Notes: generated from the letters alone by a model not told the origin. Counted from the first letter of the stretch, positions 1 through 5,979 are shown. The stretch is 6,327 bases of DNA from Thermomicrobiales bacterium (GCA_025928535.1 JAICJJ010000174.1:1-6327), one strand, 5' to 3'. Made by a program: numbers and translations.

Positions 1-2
1 CC

Positions 3-77
3 TGGCTCCCCGACTAGGATTCGAACCTAGAACCTACCGGTTAACAGCCGGCCGCTCTACCGTTGAGCTATCGGGGA
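3..77 (-). tRNA. tRNA-Asn (anticodon GTT), CCA encoded
   Basis: Read on the minus strand this folds as a complete 75-nt cloverleaf. The acceptor stem pairs TCCCCGA with TCGGGGA. The D stem is GCTC/GAGC. The anticodon stem is GCCGG/CCGGT, closing with one G-U pair. The anticodon loop is CTGTTAA, giving GTT at 43-45 on the plus strand. The T arm is CTAGG-TTCGAAT-CCTAG. The discriminator base is G, as is usual for tRNA-Asn, and the terminal CCA is encoded (3-5). It decodes AAC/AAU codons. It sits 64 bases downstream of the zinc-ribbon gene on the same strand but has its own promoter. Confidence 0.97.
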
Positions 78-94
78 ATCTTCCCGCGGGGCAG

Positions 95-123
95 ACTATA
101 GCACGGCGCGCGGAGCCTGCCCA
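95..123 (-). promoter_or_regulatory. Sigma-70-type promoter of tRNA-Asn
   Basis: On the minus strand a -35 box TGGGCA (118-123, 4 of 6 consensus) is followed after exactly 17 bases by a -10 box TATAGT (95-100, 5 of 6), with a TG-C extension immediately upstream of the -10. Transcription would start near position 88, about 10 bases before the mature 5' end of the tRNA. This is the best promoter in the window. It implies that the tRNA can be transcribed independently of the operon upstream. Confidence 0.7.
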
Positions 124-131
124 GCGCTCCG
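111..131 (-). other. GC-rich hairpin after the zinc-ribbon gene
   Basis: A perfect 6-bp inverted repeat CGGAGC/GCTCCG with a 9-base loop lies just past the zinc-ribbon stop codon and covers the -35 box of the tRNA promoter. No T-run follows it on the minus strand, so it is not a convincing intrinsic terminator. It could slow or pause polymerase, protect the 3' end of the operon mRNA, or mean nothing. Confidence 0.35.
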
Positions 132-147
132 GATCAGGCGATCAGGC
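132..147. repeat. 8-bp tandem duplication at a stop codon
   Basis: GATCAGGC occurs twice head to tail on the plus strand. The second copy contains the TGA stop (142-144, minus strand) of the zinc-ribbon gene, and the first copy repeats the same bases just downstream. It is probably a small replication-slippage duplication with no function. Confidence 0.5.
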
Positions 148-1047
148 GCCGCCCGTCTTCGTCGTCCCATCGCTGCCGTCCGACGCCGGCGTCGACTCCG
201 GCGTGGCCGGTTCCGCGCCGTCTCGCGCCGCGCCATTGCGGCCGCTGGCGCCGCCGAGCGCCTGATAGGAACTCATGCCGCGCAAGAGATCGCTGCCAAG
301 GCTCGCCCCCAGCGGCGAAGTCGGCGCCGCGCCGCCGAGATCGATGTCCGGAGCCTCCGCCGCCGGTTGGGTGAACCGGCCTCTGAAGCGGTCGAGCGGG
401 CGGACAATGCTCCGGCTGGCGACCGGGGCCGCCGCAACATCGTCCGGCGCGGCGGGCAGAGCCGTCCGATCCGTCGGTTCCGGCGCCGCCGCCGCGCCGG
501 CTTTTTCGGCGCGAGCGGCGAGCGCGCCGCGATCGGTCTCCGGGACGCGGCGACGACGCGCCGGCGGCGCGTTCCAGCGCGGCGCCGGCGCTTCGACGCG
601 CGCCGCGATTTCGGGCTGGCCATGCTGCGGCGCGGCGCAATAGGGACAGACATTCCAGCGAACATCGACCAGGCGCGCGCAACTCGGGCATGGCTGGCGA
701 ATCTGCGTGTGGCAATGGGGACAGAGCATGTAGTCGTCGGCGACATTGCGGTGGCAGGTCGGGCAATGGGGCAGGTCTTCGAGATCCTGCAGCAGATATT
801 CTTCTTCCAGCGAACGCTGGAACGCCTGATCGAGCGTCTCTTTTGGCCGAAGCAGGAGATAAAGCAAGACGCCCGGGATGAAAAAGAGGACCACCAGCAA
901 CGTCGAAAAGACCTGCGTCAGGACGCTGCCGCTGCGCGCTTCGATGTCGCGGTACGTCCAGACGATGAGCACGAACCAGAGCGCGACGAGATAGGCGCCG
1001 CCGAGAGCGACGAGTATCTGCGCGGCGCGAGCGGCCAGTTCAAGCAC
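142..1047 (-). CDS. Two-TM membrane protein with double zinc ribbon
   Basis: A 301-residue protein of unknown function. Two hydrophobic segments (about residues 9-31 and 42-66) are joined by a short polar loop containing YRDIEAR. An acidic helix follows (70-92), then two CxxC...CxxC zinc ribbons: C95/C98/C109/C112 and C120/C123/C134/C137. The remaining ~160 residues are Ala/Pro/Arg-rich and look disordered. Both termini probably face the cytoplasm, which would put the zinc ribbons inside. The GTG start was chosen because upstream codons lie inside the preceding gene and lack family-like sequence; a GGGGAAGAGG purine stretch (1051-1060) lies just upstream. It is the last gene of the ATPase-tmk-DUF970 operon, 38 bases after the previous stop. 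I recognise the architecture as a recurrent Chloroflexota type. Zinc binding is well supported by the spacing, but its partner is unknown. The start could shift by a few codons. Confidence 0.85.
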   Translation of the reverse strand: MLELAARAAQILVALGGAYLVALWFVLIVWTYRDIEARSGSVLTQVFSTLLVVLFFIPGVLLYLLLRPKETLDQAFQRSLEEEYLLQDLEDLPHCPTCHRNVADDYMLCPHCHTQIRQPCPSCARLVDVRWNVCPYCAAPQHGQPEIAARVEAPAPRWNAPPARRRRVPETDRGALAARAEKAGAAAAPEPTDRTALPAAPDDVAAAPVASRSIVRPLDRFRGRFTQPAAEAPDIDLGGAAPTSPLGASLGSDLLRGMSSYQALGGASGRNGAARDGAEPATPESTPASDGSDGTTKTGGA

Positions 1048-1085
1048 GAACCTCTTCCCCCTGGTCGGTCGCCGGCCGCACGGCC

Positions 1086-1418
1086 TCAGGCCACGCGTTC
1101 GTACCGTTCGACATCGAGCACGAACACCGTCGCCCCGCCGACATGGACCTCGACCGGGCTGGCGACGTGAAATTCCGCCGGCTCGACGATCGGCATCAAC
1201 GGGTTGACGTAGCGCGTCCGCGCCTGACAACTCTCCCGAACGGTGCGAATCACGTCAGGCACCAGATGCTCCTGCACGCCGATCAGCAACGTCACGTTGC
1301 TCTCCCGCAGGAATCCGCCTGAACTGTTGACCTGGGTGGCGTAATATCCTTGCTCGACGAGAGATTGGACCAGCGTGTCCGCATCCCGCGCCTGCACGAC
1401 CGCGACCACGAGTTTCAT
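1086..1418 (-). CDS. darA: PII-like c-di-AMP receptor family protein (DUF970)
   Basis: A 110-residue protein that aligns without gaps over its N-terminal half, as I recall it, with the PII-like c-di-AMP receptors DarA (B. subtilis YaaQ) and PstA (S. aureus). Shared landmarks are MKLVVAVVQ at the start, T28, the GGFL loop (34-37), N41, G47 and the C-terminal block PVEVHVGGATVFVLDVE. These cytosolic homotrimers bind c-di-AMP between subunits and are thought to signal by moving their loops; no enzymatic activity is known. Position 26, arginine in S. aureus PstA, is tyrosine here. The ATG overlaps the tmk stop as ATGA, and a GGGGG stretch (1425-1429) sits 6 bases upstream, so translational coupling is likely. 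The tmk neighbour matches the Firmicutes tmk-yaaQ arrangement. The family call is firm; c-di-AMP binding in this protein is inferred. Confidence 0.93.
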   Translation of the reverse strand: MKLVVAVVQARDADTLVQSLVEQGYYATQVNSSGGFLRESNVTLLIGVQEHLVPDVIRTVRESCQARTRYVNPLMPIVEPAEFHVASPVEVHVGGATVFVLDVERYERVA

Positions 1419-2095
1419 TCCATACCCCCGGCCGTCGCCGGCCGAGCGCCGGCCACGACCACGGACCAAAGATCGGGCAACCGCTCCTCGATGGCCGCGA
1501 TCACGTCCCGAAACACTTCATCCGGCGGCCGTGCCGCGTCGAGAACCACCCATGCTCCGGGCTCGGCTTCGGCCAATCGCAGGTAGACGCTCCGCACGCG
1601 CTCGTGAAACGCGGTCTCGGCCCGATCGAATCGATTGATCTCCTCGCCCGCCGCGAAGCGGCGACGCAATCCCTCGACCACCGGCAAATCGAGCAGGAGC
1701 CGCAAATCGGGCCGCACGTCGCCGATCGCCAGGCGCTGGATCGCCACGATCTCTTCGATCGGCAAGCCGCGGCCGCCGGCCTGGTAGGCGATGGAGGAGT
1801 CGACGAATCGATCGCACACCACCGCCGCCGAGCGCTCGAGCGCCGGCCGCACCACTTCGCCTACGTGCTGGGCACGAGCGGCGGCATACAGAAGCGCTTC
1901 GGCTTCGGGGAGCATAGCATAGGCGTCGTGGGCCAGGAGAAGCGCGCGGATGCGCTCGCCGAGCGCGGTGCCGCCCGGCTCGCGCGTCAACACGACGTCG
2001 GCAATGCCGCCGCGAAGCCAATCGGCGAGCCGTCGCGCCTGCGTGCTCTTTCCCGACCCCTCCGGGCCTTCGAAGACGATGAACCGACCACGCAT
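1415..2095 (-). CDS. tmk: Thymidylate kinase (dTMP kinase)
   Basis: A 226-residue cytosolic enzyme that phosphorylates dTMP to dTDP with ATP, the step shared by the de novo and salvage routes to dTTP. Visible motifs in order are the P-loop GPEGSGKST (10-18), REPGGT (38-43), the DR motif within CDRFVDSS (94-101), and an Arg-rich lid (about 144-158, ending NRFDR) followed by FHERVR. Length is slightly above the usual 205-215, the excess being a C-terminal tail that runs into the overlapping DUF970 gene. I start at the ATG at 2093-2095, directly before the conserved first strand. An in-frame TTG four codons upstream (2105-2107) would overlap the ATPase stop as TTGA; neither has a clear Shine-Dalgarno sequence, which fits coupled translation from the upstream gene 8 bases away. 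Confidence 0.96.
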   Translation of the reverse strand: MRGRFIVFEGPEGSGKSTQARRLADWLRGGIADVVLTREPGGTALGERIRALLLAHDAYAMLPEAEALLYAAARAQHVGEVVRPALERSAAVVCDRFVDSSIAYQAGGRGLPIEEIVAIQRLAIGDVRPDLRLLLDLPVVEGLRRRFAAGEEINRFDRAETAFHERVRSVYLRLAEAEPGAWVVLDAARPPDEVFRDVIAAIEERLPDLWSVVVAGARPATAGGME

Positions 2096-2103
2096 GCCGG
2101 CGA

Positions 2104-3882
2104 TCAACGACCGCGGTCGTGGTAGATCTCGACTCGCCGATGCGGCTCGCGCCCGCGGCTGCGCGACCCGATGTTGTAGCGCTCGGCAAGTTGATGCTGC
2201 AGCCGGCGGATCGGCGTCGCCTGCGGCGACAATGCGACCGGCGGGCCGCCTTGCATCACGGAATCGATCGCTTCTTCCGCTTCCGCGATCGCCCGCACCA
2301 CCGGATCGTCGCTCTGGCGTCCGTTGGCATCGGCGACCGGTTCGAACGCAGGCGGCGCGCTCACGACCCGCTCGCCCGAACCGGGCCGCGGCAGGGCGTT
2401 CGGAAAGAGACCGCTCAACACCGATTCCATTTGCACGCCGGTGTTGGCGCGCAACACGTAGATGGGCGTGCCATGCGCTTCCGCTTCCCGCAGCGGCTGC
2501 GGCTTGCGGCGGAAGTAATTCTTGAGCGTCATCACCAGATCGGCGTCTCGCTGATCGCGAACCACCACCGCCGGCACGGCCAATTGGGCGATCGCCTGTT
2601 CGAGCCGGTTGCGGCTGACCCCGAACGGATAGATTCGGAATGGCTTGCCTTCCGTGCCGCGATTGCGGGGCAGGATCGGCGGCGACTCGGCGAGGGCCGG
2701 CGCGAGATCGAAGTCCTCCGGCCGCGCCGGCTCGACCTCCCGGCTCGGCTTCCGGGTCGAAATGTCGACGATTTCGCGCGGCTGTTCGCGCCCGTTGCGG
2801 ATCGGCCTCGGCTCGCGCCGGGGTTCGATCGCGCCCACGGTCACCGACCCATCTTCGCTGCGTCGGCGCAATTCGGTCCGCGGCGCCATCCCGCGCAAGA
2901 TCGCGTCGACCGTCGCCGCCACGTCCGAGTGAACCGCCACTTCGTCGCGGCTGATGATTTCGATCATGATGCCGAAGGTCGGCGGCGCCTTGCGCTCCAG
3001 AATCGATTTTTGGGTCCCGCGGCGACGCGCTTCTTCGTCCGAGAGCGTCACCGACTGGATGCCGCCGATGAGATCCGACAGGGTCGGATTCATCATCAGA
3101 TTCTCGAGGCTGTTGCCATGCGCCGTGCCGATCAACTGCACGCCCCGCTCGGCGATCGTGCGGGCGGCGAGCGCTTCGAGCTCGGTGCCGATCTCGTCGA
3201 TGACGACGACTTCCGGCATGTGGTTTTCGACCGCCTCGATCATCACCGCGTGTTGCGCCACCGGCGTCGGCACCTGCATCCGCCGCGCCCGGCCGATACC
3301 GGGGTGCGGAATGTCGCCGTCGCCCGCGATTTCGTTCGAGGTGTCGACGATGATCACGCGCTTGCGCAGTTCGTCCGCCAGCACGCGCGCGCTCTCGCGC
3401 AGCATCGTCGTCTTGCCGACGCCCGGCCGCCCGAGCAGGAGGATGCTCTCGCCCGATTCGATCAGATCGCGAATGATCGCGATCGTGCCGTAGACGGCGC
3501 GGCCGATGCGGCAGGTCAACCCGACGATGTCGCCGCTGCGATTGCGAATCGCGGAGATGCGGTGAAGCGTTCGTTCGATCCCGGCGCGGTTGTCGTCGCC
3601 GAATTGGCCGATTCGTTCCGCCACGTACGCCAGATCGTCCCGCGTCACCTCCCGATTCAGGAGATCGACCTCGCCGTTGGCGAAGCGTGCTTCCGGCCGG
3701 CGGCCGAGATCCATCACGATCTCCACGAGCGCGCCAGCGTCGAGTTGCGGGTCGATCGCGGCGAGCGCTTCGACGAGATGCGGCGGCAAGACCGCCAGCA
3801 AATCCTGGAGGTTGTCGGTGATCTCCAATTCGTAGTCTCGGCGTTCGAACACGGGATGGGGCCTCTGCGGCATGCTGCTCAA
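2104..3882 (-). CDS. R3H-domain AAA ATPase, Ycf45-like
   Basis: A 592-residue protein of the Ycf45/R3H ATPase family, with an ATPase core related to SpoIIIAA and secretion-type (PilT/VirB11-like) motors. In order: an N-terminal region of about 115 residues; the ATPase with Walker [10 protein letters not shown] (151-159), a [11 protein letters not shown] block (180-190), Walker B VVVIDE (225-230) and a GTAHGN motif (252-257); a charged linker (about 335-410); a conserved domain (about 415-495) starting [13 protein letters not shown]; and a C-terminal R3H single-strand nucleic-acid-binding domain (about 557-588) with R559xxxH563. It should act in the cytoplasm on nucleic acid. Its biological role is not established. 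The TTG at 3880-3882 is chosen because AGGAG lies 6 bases upstream; a TTG at 3903 or an ATG at 3873 are alternatives. It opens the tmk-DUF970-zinc ribbon operon. Confidence 0.93.
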   Translation of the reverse strand: MSSMPQRPHPVFERRDYELEITDNLQDLLAVLPPHLVEALAAIDPQLDAGALVEIVMDLGRRPEARFANGEVDLLNREVTRDDLAYVAERIGQFGDDNRAGIERTLHRISAIRNRSGDIVGLTCRIGRAVYGTIAIIRDLIESGESILLLGRPGVGKTTMLRESARVLADELRKRVIIVDTSNEIAGDGDIPHPGIGRARRMQVPTPVAQHAVMIEAVENHMPEVVVIDEIGTELEALAARTIAERGVQLIGTAHGNSLENLMMNPTLSDLIGGIQSVTLSDEEARRRGTQKSILERKAPPTFGIMIEIISRDEVAVHSDVAATVDAILRGMAPRTELRRRSEDGSVTVGAIEPRREPRPIRNGREQPREIVDISTRKPSREVEPARPEDFDLAPALAESPPILPRNRGTEGKPFRIYPFGVSRNRLEQAIAQLAVPAVVVRDQRDADLVMTLKNYFRRKPQPLREAEAHGTPIYVLRANTGVQMESVLSGLFPNALPRPGSGERVVSAPPAFEPVADANGRQSDDPVVRAIAEAEEAIDSVMQGGPPVALSPQATPIRRLQHQLAERYNIGSRSRGREPHRRVEIYHDRGR

Positions 3883-3888
3883 CGGTCG

Positions 3889-3893
3889 CTCCT
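3889..3893 (-). promoter_or_regulatory. Ribosome binding site fixing the ATPase start
   Basis: AGGAG on the minus strand ends 6 bases before the TTG at 3880-3882. The upstream TTG (3901-3903) would place this site inside the coding sequence, and the ATG at 3871-3873 is 15 bases from it, too far. It therefore argues for the middle start. Confidence 0.65.
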
Positions 3894-3973
3894 GAACGCT
3901 CAACTCAGATGGCGCTGCTGCGAGTCAACGCCGCCGCTTTCCGAGCGAGGGATGACAGACGACGAGCGACGCT

Positions 3974-3981
3974 CCTCCTTT
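3974..3981 (-). promoter_or_regulatory. Orphan AAAGGAGG, Shine-Dalgarno-like
   Basis: A near-perfect anti-16S complement, AAAGGAGG on the minus strand, lies about 8 bases past the stop of the GNAT-like gene. No ATG, GTG or TTG occurs at a usable distance downstream; the next start-like codon, a TTG at 3926-3928, opens only seven codons before a TGA. It is not a gene start that I can defend. It could be a ribosome standby or reinitiation site, or chance. Confidence 0.3.
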
Positions 3982-3988
3982 CGCCGGC

Positions 3989-5146
3989 TCAATTGGACGA
4001 CTCGTCGCCAAGATGGCGCTGCAGGAAGGTCGGCACGCGTTGGGGCATCTTTTCGCGGACTTCGACATGGAACGGAAATCCTTCGTGGGCCGGCGCGCGG
4101 ACCGTCGCGGTCGTGTAGCGCAAGAGAACGTCCTGCTCCAGCGCCCGATCGAAACCGCGTTGCTCGAAGACGGAGCCGAGTTCGGCCTGGTAGCCGCGCA
4201 GCGCGCAGACGACGCGATGCGGCCGATTCGGCAGGCGAGCGATGGCGTCGTCGAGCAACCCCGGCAGCGCGTCGCGCCGGTCCGGCCGAATGAGGATGTC
4301 GAGCAGATGCGTCCCGCCGCGCGAGCGGGCGCCGATGTAGGCGACGATGTCGTGTCCTTCGTCGGCGACCCAGGCGCTCGTCGTCACGCCGCGCGGCCGG
4401 GGCGCCGCGTCGATGTCCCAGCGGTGGCTCGTCAGCGCCTCCGCTTCCTGCACCGCCCGCGGCGCGATCAGGCAATAGAGTTGGTGGACGCCCCAGGTGT
4501 CGGCCTGCGTTTGCCGACGCAGACGGCCGGAGCCGCCCCGCTGCCGTGGATCGCGCGCCTGATAGATCGTCTCGTTCGCGAATGGATGCCAACCCCGCCG
4601 CTGCAACACCCGCCCCACCGGCAGATCGACCGGGACCCGCGCGACGAGCCGTTTGACGCCGCGCAATCCGGCGTTTCGCACCGCGTATGCCAGCAACTCT
4701 TCCCAGACCGGCTCGACGTCATAGACGCCGAGGGTTCCGCCAAGCGCCAGCAAGACCCACCGCTGATCCGGCGGCGCCGCCGCGAATTGGGCGAAGCCGA
4801 CCAACCGGTCGCCCGAGCGCGCGACGAACGCCGGCGTCCGGCCGCCGATCATCGGCGCCGCCGCGCGAACGCCCCACCGGAGCGGGCCGTAGGCCATGAT
4901 CTGAAGGTCGGGCTGGTGGAACCGATAGAGCGGTTTCAGGCGGGCGACCGGGACGACATCGCGCGGCCGGATGGCGCGGACCGCCAGCGGAATCGAATCG
5001 GGCTGGGGCGCGTTCGGCCGCGCTTCGAAATCGGACGCCGGCCCGTCCGGCCGCAGCCGTTCCTCATCGTCGCGGCGTTCGGCTTCTCCGGCCGCGCTGC
5101 TTCCGATGAGATTCGAACCGGTCACGACGCCAGTCAGAGTGACCAT
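3989..5146 (-). CDS. Tandem GNAT-like acetyltransferase-fold protein
   Basis: A 385-residue protein of unknown substrate that looks like two GNAT-type modules in series. The first spans about 54-195 (IPLAVRAIRPRD as first strand, FVARSGDRLVGFAQF as central strands, GRVLQRRGWHPF near its end). The second spans about 208-345 (LRRQTQADTWGVHQLY, then AWVADEGHDIVAYIGAR, then GSVFEQRGFDRA). The 'VFEQRGF' and 'VLQRRGW' segments resemble the late GNAT motif that precedes the final strand. I do not see a clean Q/RxxGxG/A acetyl-CoA loop in either half, so catalysis is uncertain. Residues 1-50 are low-complexity and probably not folded. I start at the ATG at 5144-5146; it lacks a Shine-Dalgarno sequence, and a GTG six codons upstream or a start inside the loose N-terminus is possible. 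I believe similar proteins recur in Chloroflexota genomes. The gene stands between recR and the ATPase operon, separated from each by 80-110 bases. Confidence 0.75.
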   Translation of the reverse strand: MVTLTGVVTGSNLIGSSAAGEAERRDDEERLRPDGPASDFEARPNAPQPDSIPLAVRAIRPRDVVPVARLKPLYRFHQPDLQIMAYGPLRWGVRAAAPMIGGRTPAFVARSGDRLVGFAQFAAAPPDQRWVLLALGGTLGVYDVEPVWEELLAYAVRNAGLRGVKRLVARVPVDLPVGRVLQRRGWHPFANETIYQARDPRQRGGSGRLRRQTQADTWGVHQLYCLIAPRAVQEAEALTSHRWDIDAAPRPRGVTTSAWVADEGHDIVAYIGARSRGGTHLLDILIRPDRRDALPGLLDDAIARLPNRPHRVVCALRGYQAELGSVFEQRGFDRALEQDVLLRYTTATVRAPAHEGFPFHVEVREKMPQRVPTFLQRHLGDESSN

Positions 5147-5154
5147 TCGTGACG

Positions 5155-5163
5155 AGTTTAGCA
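5155..5163 (-). promoter_or_regulatory. Possible extended -10 of the GNAT-like gene
   Basis: On the minus strand TGCTAAACT is an extended -10 (TGN plus TAAACT, 4 of 6 consensus). No -35-like hexamer lies 16-18 bases upstream. A start about 7 bases downstream falls at 5147-5149, essentially at the ATG (5144-5146). That would give a leaderless mRNA and explain the missing ribosome binding site. Confidence 0.35.
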
Positions 5164-5208
5164 CGCACGTTCCCGTACGGACCCCCCTTGGGTACTCCGC
5201 GAGTCCGG

Positions 5209-5225
5209 AATTCGCCAAATTCGCC
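5209..5225. repeat. Short tandem repeat AATTCGCC x2
   Basis: AATTCGCC occurs at 5209-5216 and 5218-5225, one base apart, in the recR-GNAT intergenic region immediately after the recR stop. It is AT-richer than the surroundings. Function unknown, possibly none. Confidence 0.4.
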
Positions 5226-5228
5226 TCG

Positions 5229-5840
5229 TCACAACGTCCGTCGGCCGACGAGGGCGCGCCCGAGCGTGACCTCGTCGGCGTATTCCAGGTCACCGCCGGC
5301 CGGCAACCCGCTGGCGGGGCGCGTCACATTGACGCCGAGCGGCGCCAGCAATCGATGCAGGTAGGTCGCGGTCGCTTCGCCCGGCAGATCGAGATTGGTC
5401 GCGACGATCACTTCGTCCGGCGATTCGCTGCGAACCCGGGCCAGCAATTCCTGGATCTTCAACTTGTCGGGGCCGATCCCTTCCACCGGCGAGACGGCGC
5501 CATGCAGCACGTGGTAGCGCCCCTTGAATTGGCCGGTGCGTTCCAGCGCGACGACGTCGAGCGGTTCTTCGACCACGCAGATCGCCTTGTCCCGCCCCGG
5601 ATCGGCGCAGATGGCGCACGGATCGGCTTCGGTCGTGTTGAAACAGATCGAGCAGAGCCGGATGCGTTCTTTCACGTCCAGAATCGCTTCGGCCAGCGCC
5701 GCCGATTCTTCGCGCGGCGTCCGCAGCAGATGGTAGGCAAGGCGCGAAGCGGTTTTCGGCCCGATGCCGGGCAATTTGGCGAATTCGTCGATCAAGCGGG
5801 CGACCGGCTGCGCGGTCGCGGCGGTTTCCGAGATTGGCAC
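5229..5840 (-). CDS. recR: Recombination mediator RecR
   Basis: A complete 203-residue RecR, of typical length. It acts with RecO (and RecF where present) to load RecA on SSB-coated single-stranded DNA during gap repair and replication-fork rescue, assembling as a ring clamp around DNA. Motifs in order: helix-hairpin-helix LPGIGPKTASRLAYHLL (23-39), a C4 zinc finger C63/C66/C75/C78, a Toprim domain from about residue 86 with VVEEPLD and E91, the segment HGAVSPVEGIGPDKL (113-127), ATN plus GEATATYL (147-161), and the terminal GLPAGGDLEYADEVTLGRA. The GTG start has AGGA 7 bases upstream (5848-5851). The usual partners dnaX and ybaB are not beside it; an FtsK-like 3' end lies upstream and the GNAT-like gene downstream. 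Confidence 0.98.
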   Translation of the reverse strand: MPISETAATAQPVARLIDEFAKLPGIGPKTASRLAYHLLRTPREESAALAEAILDVKERIRLCSICFNTTEADPCAICADPGRDKAICVVEEPLDVVALERTGQFKGRYHVLHGAVSPVEGIGPDKLKIQELLARVRSESPDEVIVATNLDLPGEATATYLHRLLAPLGVNVTRPASGLPAGGDLEYADEVTLGRALVGRRTL

Positions 5841-5860
5841 GGCGGTGTCCTGTGTCCGAA

Positions 5861-5875
5861 TCGAGTCAGGCTCGA
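5861..5875 (-). other. Small hairpin in the recR leader
   Basis: TCGAG and CTCGA form a perfect 5-bp stem with a 5-base loop, about 10 bases upstream of the recR ribosome binding site. A flanking pair TCCGA/TCGGA (5855-5859 and 5882-5886) could extend it imperfectly. Too small to be called a known riboswitch or attenuator. Confidence 0.3.
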
Positions 5876-5890
5876 CTTGCGTCGGATATT

Positions 5891-5899
5891 ATGTTACCA
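5891..5899 (-). promoter_or_regulatory. Possible recR promoter (extended -10)
   Basis: An AT-rich patch (5886-5897) stands out in GC-rich surroundings. On the minus strand it reads TGGTAACAT, an extended -10 with TAACAT (4 of 6); the overlapping CATAAT (5888-5893, 5 of 6) is an alternative. No good -35 is visible. Transcription from here would give a recR leader of about 40 bases. Confidence 0.4.
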
Positions 5900-5924
5900 C
5901 ATCGTGAACCGAAAATCGACGCCC

Positions 5925-5938
5925 TTCGGACGGCCGAA
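5925..5938 (-). terminator. Weak hairpin after the FtsK-like gene
   Basis: TTCGG-CCGT-CCGAA on the minus strand is a perfect 5-bp stem with a 4-base loop, 41 bases after the stop at 5980. A short TTTT follows about 10 bases later, after GGGCGTCGA. The stem is short and the T-run is not adjacent, so termination here is only a guess. Confidence 0.2.
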
Positions 5939-5979
5939 TCGCCATCTCGACCTTCGGGGATGAAGTCGGCGTTCGGCGG

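Larger units (their letters stand above)
5121..5232. repeat. GTGAC/GTCAC motif cluster between recR and GNAT
   Basis: Four copies of the same pentamer lie here: GTCAC at 5121-5125 and 5228-5232, GTGAC at 5139-5143 and 5149-5153. They form a perfect 8-bp inverted repeat GTGACGAG/CTCGTCAC (5149-5156 and 5225-5232) bracketing the intergenic region, and a 6-bp pair GGTCAC/GTGACC (5120-5125 and 5139-5144) inside the start of the GNAT-like gene. One arm covers the recR stop codon and another touches the possible -10. More copies inside recR (5266, 5289, 5323) encode or overlap ordinary codons, so the cluster may be partly coding-driven. Confidence 0.35.

Noticed and set aside
273..766. Several open frames on both strands opposite or overlapping the tail of the zinc-ribbon protein.
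   Set aside because: They arise from the GC-rich, low-complexity Ala/Pro/Arg tail and have no domain, ribosome binding site or credible composition.
1048..1230. A 61-residue N-terminal extension of the zinc-ribbon protein.
   Set aside because: It overlaps the conserved C-terminus of the PII-like protein in another frame, is Arg/Gly-rich with no family resemblance, and sits before the natural TM1 start.
3900..3928. TTGACT (minus strand, 3923-3928), a good -35 box upstream of the ATPase gene.
   Set aside because: No -10-like hexamer occurs 16-18 bases downstream; the best candidate, AGTTGA, matches the consensus at one position.
2119..4293. A 724-codon open frame on the plus strand, longer than the gene opposite it.
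   Set aside because: It lies antisense to the R3H ATPase, which has intact Walker and R3H motifs. Its Arg/His/Asp-rich composition is typical of the antisense frame of a GC-rich gene, and it crosses a gene boundary on the other strand.
5147..5293. A 49-residue N-terminal extension of the GNAT-like protein reaching into recR.
   Set aside because: It would overlap the conserved RecR C-terminus and has no conserved character; the ATG at 5144-5146 is more plausible.
4013..5963. Plus-strand open frames of 379 and 330 codons opposite the GNAT-like gene and recR.
   Set aside because: They are antisense to well-supported genes, show no recognisable domain, and have shadow-like composition.
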